From: Carposina sasakii
Lineage: Eukaryota; Arthropoda; Insecta; Lepidoptera; Carposinidae
Reading direction: 5' to 3'
DNA length: 64,000 nucleotides
Assembly (NCBI GenBank): GCA_014607495.2
Contig: CP053156.1
Location: 9,362,001-9,426,000 of the forward strand
Below the pieces are notes generated by a model. That model was not told the DNA's origin, made no database searches, and saw only the letters and a list, made by a program, of their open reading frames with translations. The translations under genes were made by a program, and so were the position numbers. Below are positions 23,271 to 35,685 of the stretch, piece after piece (position 1 is the stretch's first letter; every line of letters starts with the position of its first letter).

Positions 23271-23982
23271 GCTGCATCAGTGTAGTATTCGCCTGTGCTC
23301 TTGTTTTCGTAAAAGAGCAACTTATAGAATATGACGACGAGAATTTATGTTACTGTAGTTTTAACTTCAATAGAGACAATAGTGACCGCTACGTTTAAAT
23401 ATTCTATCAATAACAGGCTGGTAAAAGAACAAAGAAGTGTTGCATGGATGTTTGAAAGATATACCTACCTACCCCTTTTCTCTTAAATAATTTTTTTAAT
23501 AACATGGGACAGGGCCGGATGATGAGGTTTTGAGCTAATTAGTGGCAATATTGCTACTGGCACAGGTAGTAAGTAAATAAATGAACTTTACCTACTACTT
23601 ACTGTAGTTAATACTATTAGAATAGGTACAACTGGTGATCATCCTCCACCCTTCCACCACCTACTCCCTCCGCTGACCCTCAAATCTGATCAGACGTGAT
23701 TGGTACCTACCTACGGGTTATAATGTAACCTAACTGCGAGGTCTCCAGATTCGACCCCTGGGCGAGTCTTGCTCCTGGTCTGAGTTTTGTTGCTAAAAAA
23801 GTCTGGAACCCATTATAATACTTAGCAAAGCTAATTTAGGGTTGGGTTAGGGTTTTTTTTATGAATTTTTAGTGTACCTACTTCAGTGTACCTAACCGAG
23901 TTTATTTTAAAACAGTTACAAGTAGGACCTACCTATGTCATAAAAAAATAATTAAAAAATATTAAAACATTGTTATACCTAC

Positions 23983-24028
23983 CTTGCAAAAGCGCCAACA
24001 CGAAAAACGTCGATAACATAATCCTCAT
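23983..24028 (-). CDS. candidate first coding exon with signal peptide
   Basis: On the minus strand an ATG opens 15 codons reading MRIMLSTFFVLALLQ, a compact hydrophobic secretion signal. A strong splice donor follows directly (CAAG/GTAGGTAT), leaving one base of the next codon (phase 1). This is the usual layout of small secreted or cuticular protein genes in insects. A TATAAA lies about 260 bases upstream. The next exon should start with two bases completing a codon somewhere below 23980. I could not identify it, so the gene is unproven. Confidence 0.45.
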
Positions 24029-24285
24029 TATAGACACAAACTGATGCACAATAAATAATAAAACTGAATTCATCAAAACAAAACTTTCATTGTGTTATTA
24101 TTTTTGTATCGATACAATCACAGAGTCCGATACAATTTGGCGTGTACAAGCTATAAATTTGCGATAACCGCGCGTCTGTCGGGCGGGAGAGAGTCGACTG
24201 GCTATGGCGCGGAAACCCGACGCTTATACCATCCCCGTTGGGCGGCAACAGCTGCTTTCGGTGACAAGTTTTCCGGACTATAAAA

Positions 24286-24291
24286 TTTATA
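24286..24291 (-). promoter_or_regulatory. possible TATA box
   Basis: TATAAA on the minus strand inside the near-palindrome CTATAAAATTTATAG, so a TATA reads on both strands. It is upstream of the signal-peptide exon and sits next to a GC-richer patch (24160-24270). Assignment is by position only. Confidence 0.3.
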
Positions 24292-24617
24292 GAGAGCCGC
24301 ACTTAAATGCACGGAAATATTGTGATGATACATTACTTTGATAAGGGGTAGGGGGTAAGCGTGGGATACCTAAACGAGTTCAAAAAGAGGGTTCTCTACT
24401 TATTCGGGTTTTTTACCCGACGGCGACAATACCAAAACAAGAATAATGATTTTAGCATTCTTTGTGTACCTACCACCTATTAAAAGTACATTTTTAATTA
24501 AATGTGTGTTAGGTAGGTACCTCATAACTCCGTAATATATAGTTGATCAAGGCATGCTCCCAAGTTGATCCCATATTAACATCAGGGATCTCATATAACC
24601 ATCACGTTAATCTTCTA

Positions 24618-24945
24618 TGTCTATACATATAATAAATGTTACGGATCGCTGTCTGTACATGGAAGATATATGAGGAAAAATATTATATGAGACCTATATC
24701 AACGCAATAGTACCTACCCAAAATGATGATTTTTTTAATTTTTGTCTGTGCGTTTGTGCACACTAATCTCAGAAACGGCTGAACCGGTTTCGATACAGTT
24801 TTCAAGAATATATTGCGACAAGTTCTACTTAATATACAGGCTACTTTTTATCCCGGGAAAATACTTTTATCCCGAATAATTTCGAGATTTTGATTTTTCT
24901 GTAGTCCACGCGGACGGAGTCGCGGGCGTCCACTATAGATAATAT
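24618..24945 (+). mobile_element. Helitron-like element, older copy
   Basis: CTATACATATAATAAATGTT through to CGCGGACGGAGTCGCGGGCG. It shares its 5' end and much of its body with 44862-45240 (ATGTTACGGATCGCTGTCTG; CTCAGAAACGGCTGAACCGG). The terminal CTAG is not preserved here. Confidence 0.55.
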
Positions 24946-27900
24946 AGCTACAATTATTCAATAAGAAGCTCATATTGCCAAGGATTTGTCATTTGTTTAT
25001 AGTCGGCTTTCTGCCTGATGCCTACCATCACTGGGAATAGCAAATTCAGTACAAACCCATGACTGGGATTGAACTTCGCCGTACAACGGAAGGCGCACGT
25101 CGAAACCATTAACTCCCCTTTATTATTATTTTATGAATATTTATTACATGAATTAACTAGGAATTCAAAGCATTAACTAGACGAGCTATAGGTAAACCGC
25201 TAGCCATTTACATTCGTGACCGGTCACTAACTCATACAAACCGCCTCTTTAGCGTGCTTGGGCGAACATTAAGCCCGACACGTAAGACAATCAGGGGCAC
25301 TATTTTAGATAGGTATTCAAGAAGAATTTAAGAAATTTTACATTGAATTAGAATTAAGAAACACGTTAATACATATTGCCCGACATCCTGCATCCACTAT
25401 TATTAATTTATAAATCTTATAACTACTTTCTAGCATCTACAGATTGTAACAAAAGGAGCATGTTAAGTGAAATATGTACTATGACAATAGCCCAAGAGAA
25501 TAGAGAACCTATCCTCAAAATTCGAGATTTCAAATCACAGGTTTATTTGTAACATCCTGTATACGTATCATTTATTAAGACGACGAATTAGTAAAGTTGG
25601 TGTTAGTTACGTGGATTTTGTGAGCAATGCGGCGCCTTACGTAATAATAAATTGTAGTCGCTCGTTTGTTGTCTGTTGTCCGCTAATTTTGACAGCAGAG
25701 GACCTATCATCTGAAAGATGACTGAACAGATTCGGATAAAATATGGTGCAAAAAATATTTTACAACCTTGATCGTGGATTTAATAATTTCATACAAATAA
25801 TTTACATATTTGTCAACCTCACCTGTTTTTTTATCTAGTGAATCATACCAGAACGCAATATAGCCTTCGCACTTTCCTAATAAAGGTACCTAGTCAGTCA
25901 CATACATAGTCATACCCGATTTCGTCTTTATTTGACCTTTTAATTTAGGTAATAAACCCAAATTACATGGTCTAATCTAACTGCAACTGAAACCATTGTT
26001 AAACACTTCCAAATTGAAATGGCTTGCATTATGGAAACAATCCTGCTTTGATTGATGGTAACGCCACAGAATATCTTGATACTTAGTCGATATTGAGAAT
26101 CTGTACTCCTATTAGATTCCGGTAGGCTGATTACGTATCTTGCAAAAGCAAAGCAGTAGCAATGCGACAGCAAATTGCCGTTACGTAATAGGAATTTTAC
26201 CAGCAATCAGCTAATAATAGATAGCTAGGTACGGGGGCGGGCATTCCTATATATTCTATCGATTCCCTTAAGATACCTAAATAAAATATCAATTAGCAAA
26301 CTAGATATTCTTTCCAAGAGGCACTGCAATGTATGAATACTCAAATTAATTAACATACATTCAATGGACTTGGACACATCGAGGATTTAACTGCTTGTAA
26401 GGTATGTTGCTAATAAATGATAACAAAGAAAACCCTCGAGTTCAAGATACCTAGGTAGACTTACTGCATATACAGACTGTTCTAAAAGATAAAATCAACC
26501 ACTTCCACAATAATGCTTAAAAAATAACTACAACTGCAAATGGAGTAGCCAGAATTGCAGGATCATAAAAGAGATCCCACAGCCACGTTTAGCGTAGCGG
26601 GGACTGATGTTACAAATAAATATAAAAATAAAACTGAATATTTTGGACTTCACACATTTATTGTATTTTTGTCTATTAAAAATACTAAATCATAACTATC
26701 ATAAAGAGGATATCTACTGCAATTGACAGTCTTGCTGGTTGTACACACTCGATCGAGCACAACGTAACTCCTGCAATGCGTTTTAGTGCACTTTGAGGAC
26801 ATATTTCGCTAATAAAATAACTATTAAAACCTTAATTTACAGCCCTATAAGTATCTTAATAAGTTTTCTAGAAAATTACACTTTTCGCCAAAACACCATT
26901 CAATGGATAGATAATAATATATTTCATGTATTGCACTATTGTATCAGAACTATTGATAATAAACATCTCTAATATAGGTCAGGCCTAACCACGTGTATTA
27001 GTTGCGAATCAACATTATTGTTGAGTCATTCTTACTAAAATGAAAACGCTAAACCAAACTAAGCTTGCATAATAGTTGTAACATAGTATGTACCAGATAC
27101 CTACTATTATTTTATTGTTATGTATTATGCACATTAAACACACATTATGTTATTTGTGAGACTCAGAGATCTGTAAGTGGAATAATGTTCAATGTTCGGA
27201 GTTCCGATTGGTACAGATAAAATTGGTGAAAATACTAATATGCACCTTTTTTAGTAAGCGTCGTATTTGTAGAATAATGTTATGTAAAACAACACCTGTA
27301 TAGTATGCCAGCCAAAACGGTGTATTTTTTTTAATCTTTGCGTTGTCTGCCGACAACCTGCCGAGCATTTTGATATTATCTATATATTTCTTTGTAATTT
27401 CTATACAAATATTGATCGATTGCACATTTTACGGCAAAATATGGAGAATGCCGTCACAAACTGTTGTTTCATTGGCTGATTTAACCAAATAAACGTGGTT
27501 ATTCCATAAGAGAATATTGAAGATTTGAAAATAAACATTTAAATTTTTTATCCAAGTAAGATTGTGATTTAAACTTCATTTCATCTAGGCACAAAGATAA
27601 TTGTAGCATGTAAGAAAGCAGACATTAACATTTCAATATTTCCATATGACTGTGCATATCCTCTCTATGTACGGGTAATGCTCCTTCTGCGGTACATATA
27701 ATACAGTCAAATAGGTGCTCTACAATGGAAGCGTACCAGCCAAAATTACTTAAGGGCTTTACCATAGTGGGACATAAAAAAATATTTTTGTCAATAATGC
27801 ATGATTTTCTAATAAGTAATTTATCCCCACAGCGAACTTGTTTCATAAATCATTATGTATTTATTTACAACTTTTTTAGGAAAATATTTATCATATTTTG

Positions 27901-30088
27901 AAGTTTTAATATATTAAACAATACATTTTATATTTCTTGAGAACAACCCAGTTAGACGGGTTGATCTATTTTTGTAATGCACTTCAGAAAGTTTAAGTTT
28001 ATAAGTAAACTACTTATTCTAAATTATTATGTACACAATGTAACTAAATGATAAATGTTCTAAATCATAATTAATCCAACTCATTTGTTACATTCACCTT
28101 TAATACAAATACAGTAGAATATAAATTACAAGAGAAATGTGTACTTGAAATGCTATTGTACATTTTTATCCAAAATTATTCATCATTCTTTGTCAGCAAG
28201 TCAAAATTTTAAAAAAGTAGAAGAGAAGCGTTTTTTCATTTTCATGCATCTTTATGAAAATATATTATTTTTGTACACATTAAGAGCAAGCTGTACATAC
28301 ACACATAAAATCATAGCCAATTCAATCAACGAAAATGAAGTTATACTTACAGACCATAATTCTTGGACATAACTTACTAAATATGAAAGTGCAAAATAAA
28401 TATTGCGATTTATTTAAATGGCTTGTGTCTTTAACTCTTATTTTACAAAGAAGCGATTTTGCCGTTTGTCTGACTATGGTGTAGTGGCTTTCTTTCCTAT
28501 TCAGTGAGCTATCGGAATTTTATATGATCTAAGGTCTTACTCCAGTTTCAATGATGACAATAATTAAACAAGGCAATTAATTATAACCTGTAAAAAGTTA
28601 TGCAAAGATAGAACCAAGAAAATACTTTTTACAAATAAAGGAAGGTTGCTGAAATATGCCCTAGACTGACTGACTGTTTACATTGCAATTGTACATTACT
28701 TACTATCCTCGCTATGTTTTGATCTAAGACACATTATTTCCATTCGCGCCTAAATCTAGAGCATATTAAACATTCTACTTTTGCAAAATCAGCCCAATAT
28801 TAAGTTTACTGATCTGAAACTTCGGCCATTTTATTTCACACGTATAGATATCCGTGCGCACCACACTTACAAACATTATCAAGCGAATATATTCTACGAA
28901 GGTACTCAAAAGTATTCTGTAATTTGTCTTACAGTTCTAACATGAAACAGTCTAGTTCTAACATGAAATAATCTAGTCCTAACAGAGCATACATAGTATG
29001 TACATTCGTAACTATTTACAGAAATAACATGGCAAAGTTGTAGCAATCGCTTTGCCACATTTGTAACATGCATGCGAATAGTGATACCATTCTTAAAGAG
29101 ATATTAAATTATTACATTTAAGAATTCTCGCGCATGTTAGAAAATGAGGCACGCGCGACGGACAAAATTGGTAACTTACAATTTTCTTATTGTCCAAACA
29201 GGCAAGATCACCTGAAAAACGTTACATTACAGCCTTCATAACGTCGAAAGGTCGATAAAAATACAATAAAACGCGACCTTTTCAAACTCAATGACAAAAA
29301 TCCTGATTGTAAGAACCTAATGATGATAAATACAAGAATGTACATCAAATACATTACTAATTCACTACTTATAAAAATAAATATATAAAATACATACTCA
29401 TACATATATAGGTACTACCAATACAAGGATTCAACCCTCCCGAAACTACAGTAAATACTTTAGAAAATAGGATTACGTTTTTAGATCCATGTACAGAAGC
29501 AGCTTTCCAACATTAAAGGTGAATGAATAACATATAATATTATATAGATAAAGTATACATATATAAATTTGTTTATGTTAGAAAACATTGTGCGTTATTA
29601 TTAGATAGTAAAACCTTGAAACTAAATAATATTATTAAGTAACCTGTGTCAGGGTGTTTGTCTGATATGTCCATAGTTCGCGAGTGACATGATGCAAGAA
29701 CTGTGTGAAGCCCGCACTGAGCACATCTTTTTAAACACCTCAAGTATGGATAATACTCTCATACTGAAACCTACCACCTACTTATACACCATGTCACAAA
29801 AATACTTCACTTTACACAGCTGTATATAATAATAAATATATTCATTTGTACATTACACATGTGATTTTTTTTCTTTTAAACTATTTACAAATAAACATAA
29901 CATTTTACCTCTATTCACAATAGTAAAACTAAATACTAAAAGTAATTAGGGCTGTAAAACCTAATATTAGACTAAAGAGATGTAAGTATTTTCCTCCGAA
30001 AGTTACAATTTGCAAGTTATGACACTAGATTGTGTATTTTAAAAGTTACCTACAGCATTTACACTTTTATGAAAAAATTAATCCAATA
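24946..30088. other. intergenic, no gene supported
   Basis: AT-rich. It contains a degraded SINE head on the minus strand (about 25060-25115, GGGATTGAACTTCGCCGTAC), a short dispersed repeat at 26549-26602, and an orphan open frame at 27625-27846. No mobile element with clear ends was seen. Confidence 0.4.
27625..27846 (-). CDS. orphan open frame, 73 codons
   Basis: ATG-initiated frame in AT-rich DNA. Its composition is more protein-like than its surroundings. The C-terminal part has a CIIC motif and two later histidines (HREDMHSH), loosely like a zinc ligand set. No signal peptide, splice signals or recognisable family. It could be a small gene, a terminal exon, or chance. Confidence 0.2.
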   Translation of the reverse strand: MKQVRCGDKLLIRKSCIIDKNIFLCPTMVKPLSNFGWYASIVEHLFDCIICTAEGALPVHREDMHSHMEILKC

Positions 30089-30090
30089 TA

Positions 30091-30518
30091 CAGTGTGAGT
30101 CTGGATAAAGTGCACATATTGATGTGGGTGAAACTAGACTTATTTTTATCCACGGGAAAAATAAAAAAATAACTGTAGCATTTTTTTTCTTTTTTTCATA
30201 GACTTTTATTTTATGAATTACTATTTTAGGCAGTTAAGTATTAGAAAACGTTATAACTTTTGAACTAAGTGGTCTATAAAGTTGAAACAAAAACAGTAAT
30301 GATCGCAAATAATACGCGGTACTGATAAAATTAAAAATGTATACACAAAAGTACCATAAATAAAAAAAACTTGTAGAACTTAAGTTTTTTTTCCTATTTT
30401 TTTGGTGTTTTCTCCAATAATTGGCAGATTTCTCAAATAAGTTTCCAATCAAAAATATTTTTTTATTATTTTAAGTTATTCTACATCGTATTAGCTTCCT
30501 AAAATAAAATTACCACGT
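30091..30518. repeat. left terminal inverted repeat
   Basis: 428 bp, complementary to 32010-32437. The inner end is at TAAAATTACCACGT. Confidence 0.9.
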
Positions 30519-30705
30519 TTCCAATCCCAACACAATGTTTGCTATAGGCGGTCAAACAAAGGCATTTATTATCTCACTTCCAGGTAGCGATCCTTTTTGA
30601 GTTATTATTGTAGTTATCCACGTTGGGTGCGGGGTGGCGGGGCGGGCTACCAAAGCCAATGAATGGAATTTGTCTACTTTGTGCTCTACATTAGTTTGTT
30701 ACGCG

Positions 30706-31805
30706 ATGCCTGTTTTGAGTGAATTCCCGAACAATCACCTCGCTGATCTACATTTTTATTATGGGATGTGTCGAGGAAGTGCAAGAGGTGCACGAATAGC
30801 TTATTTAGCTGCCTTTCCCAACAGAAGGCCGATACCGTCAGCCCGAAACTTCCAAGAGGTCCACAGAAGGTTGGCGAATAGTGGACTTGGTTTAATCCGC
30901 GATCAGCGAGAGCAGCCGCCTCAACATGTAATTAATGTGGCCACAGAAGAAGCCGTGTTGCGTGATTTATTTGCTAATCCAACTGTTAGCACCAGACGTT
31001 TGGCTTTACGACATAACATATCACAAAAATCGGCGTGGCGCATTTTGAGAAATGAAGGACTACATCCCTATCACTATCAAAGGGTGCAACATTTACATGA
31101 TGATGTTGATTGGCGTCCCAGATGCGTTATGTCCGCTTGGATCCAGAGGAAAACTCGGGAAAATCCGGAGTTCCCAAAAACTATTCTTTGGATGGACGAA
31201 AGCCAATTCACGAGAGACGGTATTACAAACTGTCGTAACCTACACAAGTGGACCCGTAAGGGGGAAAATCCATATCTAAAAAGGTCGTCAACGTTTCAGC
31301 AACGGTTCTCAATAAATGTATGGGCAGCAATGCTCGATGATCTACTGATCGGTCCAGTAGTACTGCCGGCAAGATTTACCGGGGAACGGTTTTTAGAACT
31401 ACTGAGAGATGAGTTACCGTTTTTATTAGAAGAAGTGCCTCTTCAAACACGTAGAAGAATGTTTGTTCAAATGGACGGTTGTCCTGCACATTATGCACGT
31501 GATGTGAGAACTTTTTGGATGAAAATTATCCAAACCGTTGGATTGGTCGGGCAGGGCCTGTGGGATGGCCTGCGCGTTCCCCTGATATGACACCCCTTGA
31601 TTACTTTTTATGGGGGACAATGAAGCAAAAAGTTTATAACTCCCCCATAAACACAGAGGCTGAACTGCAAGACAGAATCATGAATTGTTTTGCTGAATTA
31701 AAAACTGATGCCGAGATGATTCGCAGAGCCACGCAGCAAATTGTATTACGAGCAGGAGTGTGCTTGCAACAAAGAGGTGGACATTTTAAACATTTAATGC
31801 ACTAG
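30706..31805 (+). pseudogene. mariner-type (DD41D-like) transposase, one frame break
   Basis: Starts at ATG 30706; the open frame extends upstream without another ATG. The N-terminal region contains a helix-turn-helix like DUF4817 (FYYGMCRGSARGARIAYLAA), then a second HTH, then catalytic motifs: first Asp in LWMDESQF, second in QMDGCPAHYA, third in SPDMTPLDYFLW. The frame of the first part ends at 31590, while the last part (from about 31512, including the third Asp) is in the -1 frame. The switch is at a run of five T at 31512-31516, as expected from loss of one T. The protein as encoded lacks the third catalytic residue, so this copy should not be autonomous. Confidence 0.85.
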
Positions 31806-32009
31806 GTAACGTGCTTAGTTTAAGTTTTATGTGTTTAATTTTAAGCAGAATTAAGTATGATTTACGTATTTAGCTTATTAATGATTGATGTGATTATTAT
31901 AATAAGTATTTTTATTTGTAATACCTGTAGAGGGCAAGTATTTAACCAGTTACGCCTCTGGACTGCCTTGGTTTGATCGCCCATACCAAACATTATGTCT
32001 GTATCAGAG

Positions 32010-32437
32010 ACGTGGTAATTTTATTTTAGGAAGCTAATACGATGTAGAATAACTTAAAATAATAAAAAAATATTTTTGATAGGAAACTTATTTGAGAAAT
32101 CTGCCAATTATTGGAGAAAACACTAAAAAAATAGGAAAAAAACTTAAGTTCTACAAGTTTTTTTTTATTTATGGTACTTTTGTGTATACATTTTTAATTT
32201 TATCAGTACCGCGTATTATTTGCGATCATTACTGTTTTTGTTTCAACTTTATAGACCACTTAGTTCAAAAGTTATAACGTTTTCTAATACTTAACTGCCT
32301 CAAATAGTAATTCATAAAATAAAAGTCTATGAAAAAAAGAAAAAAAATGCCACAGTTATTTTTTTATTTTTCCCGTGGATAAAAATAAGTCTAGCTTCAC
32401 CCACATCAATATGTGCACTTTATCCAGACTCACACTG
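32010..32437. repeat. right terminal inverted repeat
   Basis: 428 bp, complementary to 30091-30518. It ends in CCAGACTCACACTG followed by TA. Confidence 0.9.
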
Positions 32438-32439
32438 TA

Positions 32440-34157
32440 TACTAAAAGTAAAACTAGAATACATTTAATCACATGTTTCTTTCGGAGTAAAATAATACTT
32501 TAACATAATTTAAGTTTTAAAAGTTAAATCTATATTTCAGGTGAATAAAGATAATAATACATGGACGTCGTTTCTGAAGCTAGTAATTGTCATATAAGAT
32601 TAAGTTATTATTATTTTAAACTTTATTGAGCGCCCAACTTTATCATATTGCATTTTATCATCATTGAACTAAGTTAAGATCTTTTACCCACCTCAAATTA
32701 TATAGCATTTCGGTACGGACCGGGGTTTATTGTTTTATAATTTACAACACATTTCATTAAGAAAATCCTATCTAGCCATTTGGTATTACGAATACTGCCA
32801 TGAAGAACATTTGCATTATTTTAACGAAACACACATCTCTTGGAATTGTTCGCCACTAAAGATGTTCCCATGTTAGTTCCAGTAACTATAGTAGACTGAT
32901 GTATACGCTAGCTAAAACAATCGGTAAATGCATGAGCCGTGAGTACCTAGGCTACATGGAAAATAGGCCTTATGACGTCAACATGACACTGATCTAGGCT
33001 ACAGTAGATGGTCACGTTTACGCGTTGCAACCAATCACATCATGGTTTTGTGACGTAATGAAGGCAGTTTTACAGAGGTAGTGCAATGCTGCGTCGTGTC
33101 CACTCCACACTTTTCACATGGCACCACGTCACGATGTGGGAACTGAGTGCCATTTGGGGCTATATTAGTTCTTGCTATTATTGTGATATAAATTAAGCAG
33201 AAAATTGTATATAAGAAACATATTTTTTTAAAGTACAGAACACAGCGCCTTTTAGCCGCAAATGTACGCAGTTTTGTGAATACTAGACTACTCACGATAT
33301 AATTTAATCATTACTAGACGGCGACTGGAATGATAAATTACCGTGGGCTATTTTAAAATAAACGTCAGTTTATAAAAATTCTTACTATTACGGACAAAGT
33401 CATGGAACTAGAGAGAGACGTGCCCTTAATGGAGTCATGCAAATGTAATATGATCACAACAAGCCACACTTGTCACAAGTTGTGATAAACTACAATAGTT
33501 ATTGTACTTTAGAATTTATTATTATGTTAGTTCAGAATGTACTAATCAATAAGATCGACTACATAAAATTTAGGTGTAACCACAGAGTAGGTATGTGAAG
33601 TTCAAATAATATAACCTAAGCATAGCGGTTCGTTCACTTATAATAACTGACGGTACTCAGATGTGAGAAGGCAGTGGTTTTAGTATTTTACATACATTTT
33701 TATAATATTATTCAACAATAATCGCTAATTCTAGCTCTGATCTATAATACAATCCCGCGTCAAAACCGGGTTTAGGAGCCCTGCTCCGAACATAGAACAA
33801 ATCTCTAGAGTAGCAAACAATACGACGATTCTGTTCAATCCAAACGTCATACAAAAATATGCCCTTGGTTAAAAATACTATCATACAACCATTATGTAGA
33901 CAATTCCTCAGATTATACATCTGCACATAAGCATGTGTATTGCAGTGGTTCTAACGTAATAGTATCTATACATTCAACTAGATAGATAAGTTTGTAGAGT
34001 AGGCTTTACAATAGAATTTCTTTCACATACACTTCAGCAGTACCTATTCAGAACCATAATGGGTGGTCTCACTACATAAGTGCTGATTAAATCAACCATG
34101 ACACGCATGTCCAGCATTAGACGTTTTATTGTCCCTTTTATATTTGAATATTTTTGA
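32440..34157. other. intergenic, no gene supported
   Basis: AT-rich with a GC-richer patch at 32930-33180 (TGACGTCAACATGACACTGA). The patch is not recognised and has no coding evidence. Confidence 0.4.
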
Positions 34158-34405
34158 TTTTAATGTTGCAAAATTGTCACTTAGCTCGTGCCTCGGAAAG
34201 CACGTAAAACCGTTGGTCCTGCGCCTAATCTCTCTCCGGTCGTGTCGGCTTTCCGTCCCATCGGACTATGAGAGTGAGGGAATAAAGAGTACATCTGTGT
34301 TTGCGCACACACTTGTGCACTATAATATCTCCTGCGTACCTAGCCAATCTCCGTAGAGATTGGTCGCCTTGGCCGAAATACGGTCGGAGATCATCATCAT
34401 CATCA
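34158..34405 (+). mobile_element. tRNA-derived SINE, 5'-truncated copy
   Basis: Matches the SINE at 18961-19310 from its body onward (CTCGTGCCTCGGAAAGCACG; CGCACACACTTGTGCACTAT) to the GGTCGGAGATCATCATCATC tail. The tRNA-like head is absent. A 7-base TTTTTGA on both sides (34151-34157 and 34406-34412) is a plausible target duplication. Confidence 0.85.
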
Positions 34406-34412
34406 TTTTTGA

Positions 34413-35382
34413 AAAAACTAAATAATGCTGATTAGGTTTATGTAACCTAATGTAAATAAGTAATTATTTTTATTTGTAGAACCACTACATTATCACCAAA
34501 CAAATAAATGACATAAAACCTTGGAAATTCTATCAACTGAAATAAATTTCAGGAAAAACCTGAAACGTGCACACATATTTCGACAAGAGAGGAAACTAAT
34601 AAGTGTTAACTCTACCTAACTCTAACTGTACACACACATTCTAAAATGTCACAATACTCCTGTCCGTGCAATGTGTATGAAGAAAAAACGTAAATATTTC
34701 GCGAAATTTACTACTAAGTGTACACTTTATACTCCAAAGTAAATAATATTCGATAACTGCTGCTGTGTCCTTTAAGTAAATTGGTTACCGTTTTAACGAA
34801 CTCACATAAAATAATCTCAACTGCAGGCTTTATACATACAGCTACCTACTTTCAGAAATTCTTCATTTGTGTATTACCTATGTACATGATTACTTTAGCT
34901 GTTTCACTTTTGTCACATAACTACATTGATAATTCAGAAATACGAACATCGTGTGTGTGTGATAAGAGTTTACACTGTAAATAATTTAACCAAATACATT
35001 CCCAAGGTTTTATTTATCATGTATCACCTCAATCAATTCATAGTCCATAGATCAAATCCTTTAACATCCAATAAATCATCCCGCAGTGCTACATACAAGT
35101 AATTTCCACAATAAATTCGCAAATGCCAAAAATTGATCACAATTTTTTTACCTACATAGCCGAAACTCCAGGCAGCCTAATAATGGACAATGCAAGTTAT
35201 TAGAACATGTTCACAAAGTGATACTGTTTGTCAAACATCAAAAGTCAAGACGTGTAAACACCCACAAACTCAACTCTTCAATTGATTTACGATAGACGAC
35301 AATCACAAATAAGGCAAAATTCGAACTGTTACTTACTGGAACACTTTAGGGGCTTGATGGGGTCGGGGAAGCTTGTGGCGAT
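34413..35382. other. downstream of Fbxo28, no other gene seen
   Basis: Probably holds the Fbxo28 3' UTR. GTTTTATTTATCATG near 35008 is a possible minus-strand poly(A) signal region (AATAAA complement). Transcript end not determined. Confidence 0.35.
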
Positions 35383-35685
35383 TCAAAGCTTCCGAGGGCG
35401 GGTGAGGCGACGTTTTTTCCGCTCGGGCGTGGCGTTTCCCGCGTCGGCCGAGGCACGACGTCTGGTTGGCGGGGTGCCGGTTTCCTCCCCTCCACTCAAG
35501 TCGGACTTGTGATCTGGTTTCGGGTCCGGCTTGTGATCCGACTTGTGGTCGAGCTTGTGTTCCGGTTTGTCCGCCTTGTCCGGTTTGGGTTCAACTGGCG
35601 TCTCCACAGCCTCGGCCAGGAGCGTGTCCCCGCTACCTCCCGCCGCTTCCGCCTCTAACGTTTCCGTACTCGATCCGGCGGCCCA
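35383..35685 (-). CDS. Fbxo28: Fbxo28 exon 7 (C-terminus)
   Basis: 100 codons plus TGA, acceptor ATTGCAG/TGGGCC. It contains a low-complexity Lys/Pro/Asp/His segment built on an approximately 12-base repeat, then a basic tail similar in character to the vertebrate C-terminus and likely a nuclear signal ([12 protein letters not shown]). Confidence 0.85.
   Translation of the reverse strand, partial: WAAGSSTETLEAEAAGGSGDTLLAEAVETPVEPKPDKADKPEHKLDHKSDHKPDPKPDHKSDLSGGEETGTPPTRRRASADAGNATPERKKRRLTRPRKL

Larger units (their letters stand above)
19981..23982. other. intergenic; local duplication and SINE scrap
   Basis: No supported gene. It contains a diverged direct duplication at 20666-20810 and a SINE head remnant at 23243-23270. 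Two open frames at 22082-22461 (one on each strand) have no recognisable family and no clear splice context. Confidence 0.4.
30091..32437 (+). mobile_element. mariner-type DNA transposon with 428-bp inverted repeats
   Basis: 2347 bp between TA dinucleotides, both inside a local TATA. Ends are CAGTGTGAGTCTGG and its complement. The arms run 30091-30518 and 32010-32437, equal in length and nearly identical, with a handful of mismatches. The remaining single-copy core encodes one transposase of the IS630/Tc1/mariner superfamily, read on the plus strand. TIRs of about 430 bp are far longer than the roughly 30 bp of classical mariner. The D-to-D spacing of the inferred catalytic core (41 residues between the second and third Asp) suggests a rosa/DD41D-like group, but depends on allowing for one frame break. 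Confidence 0.9.
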
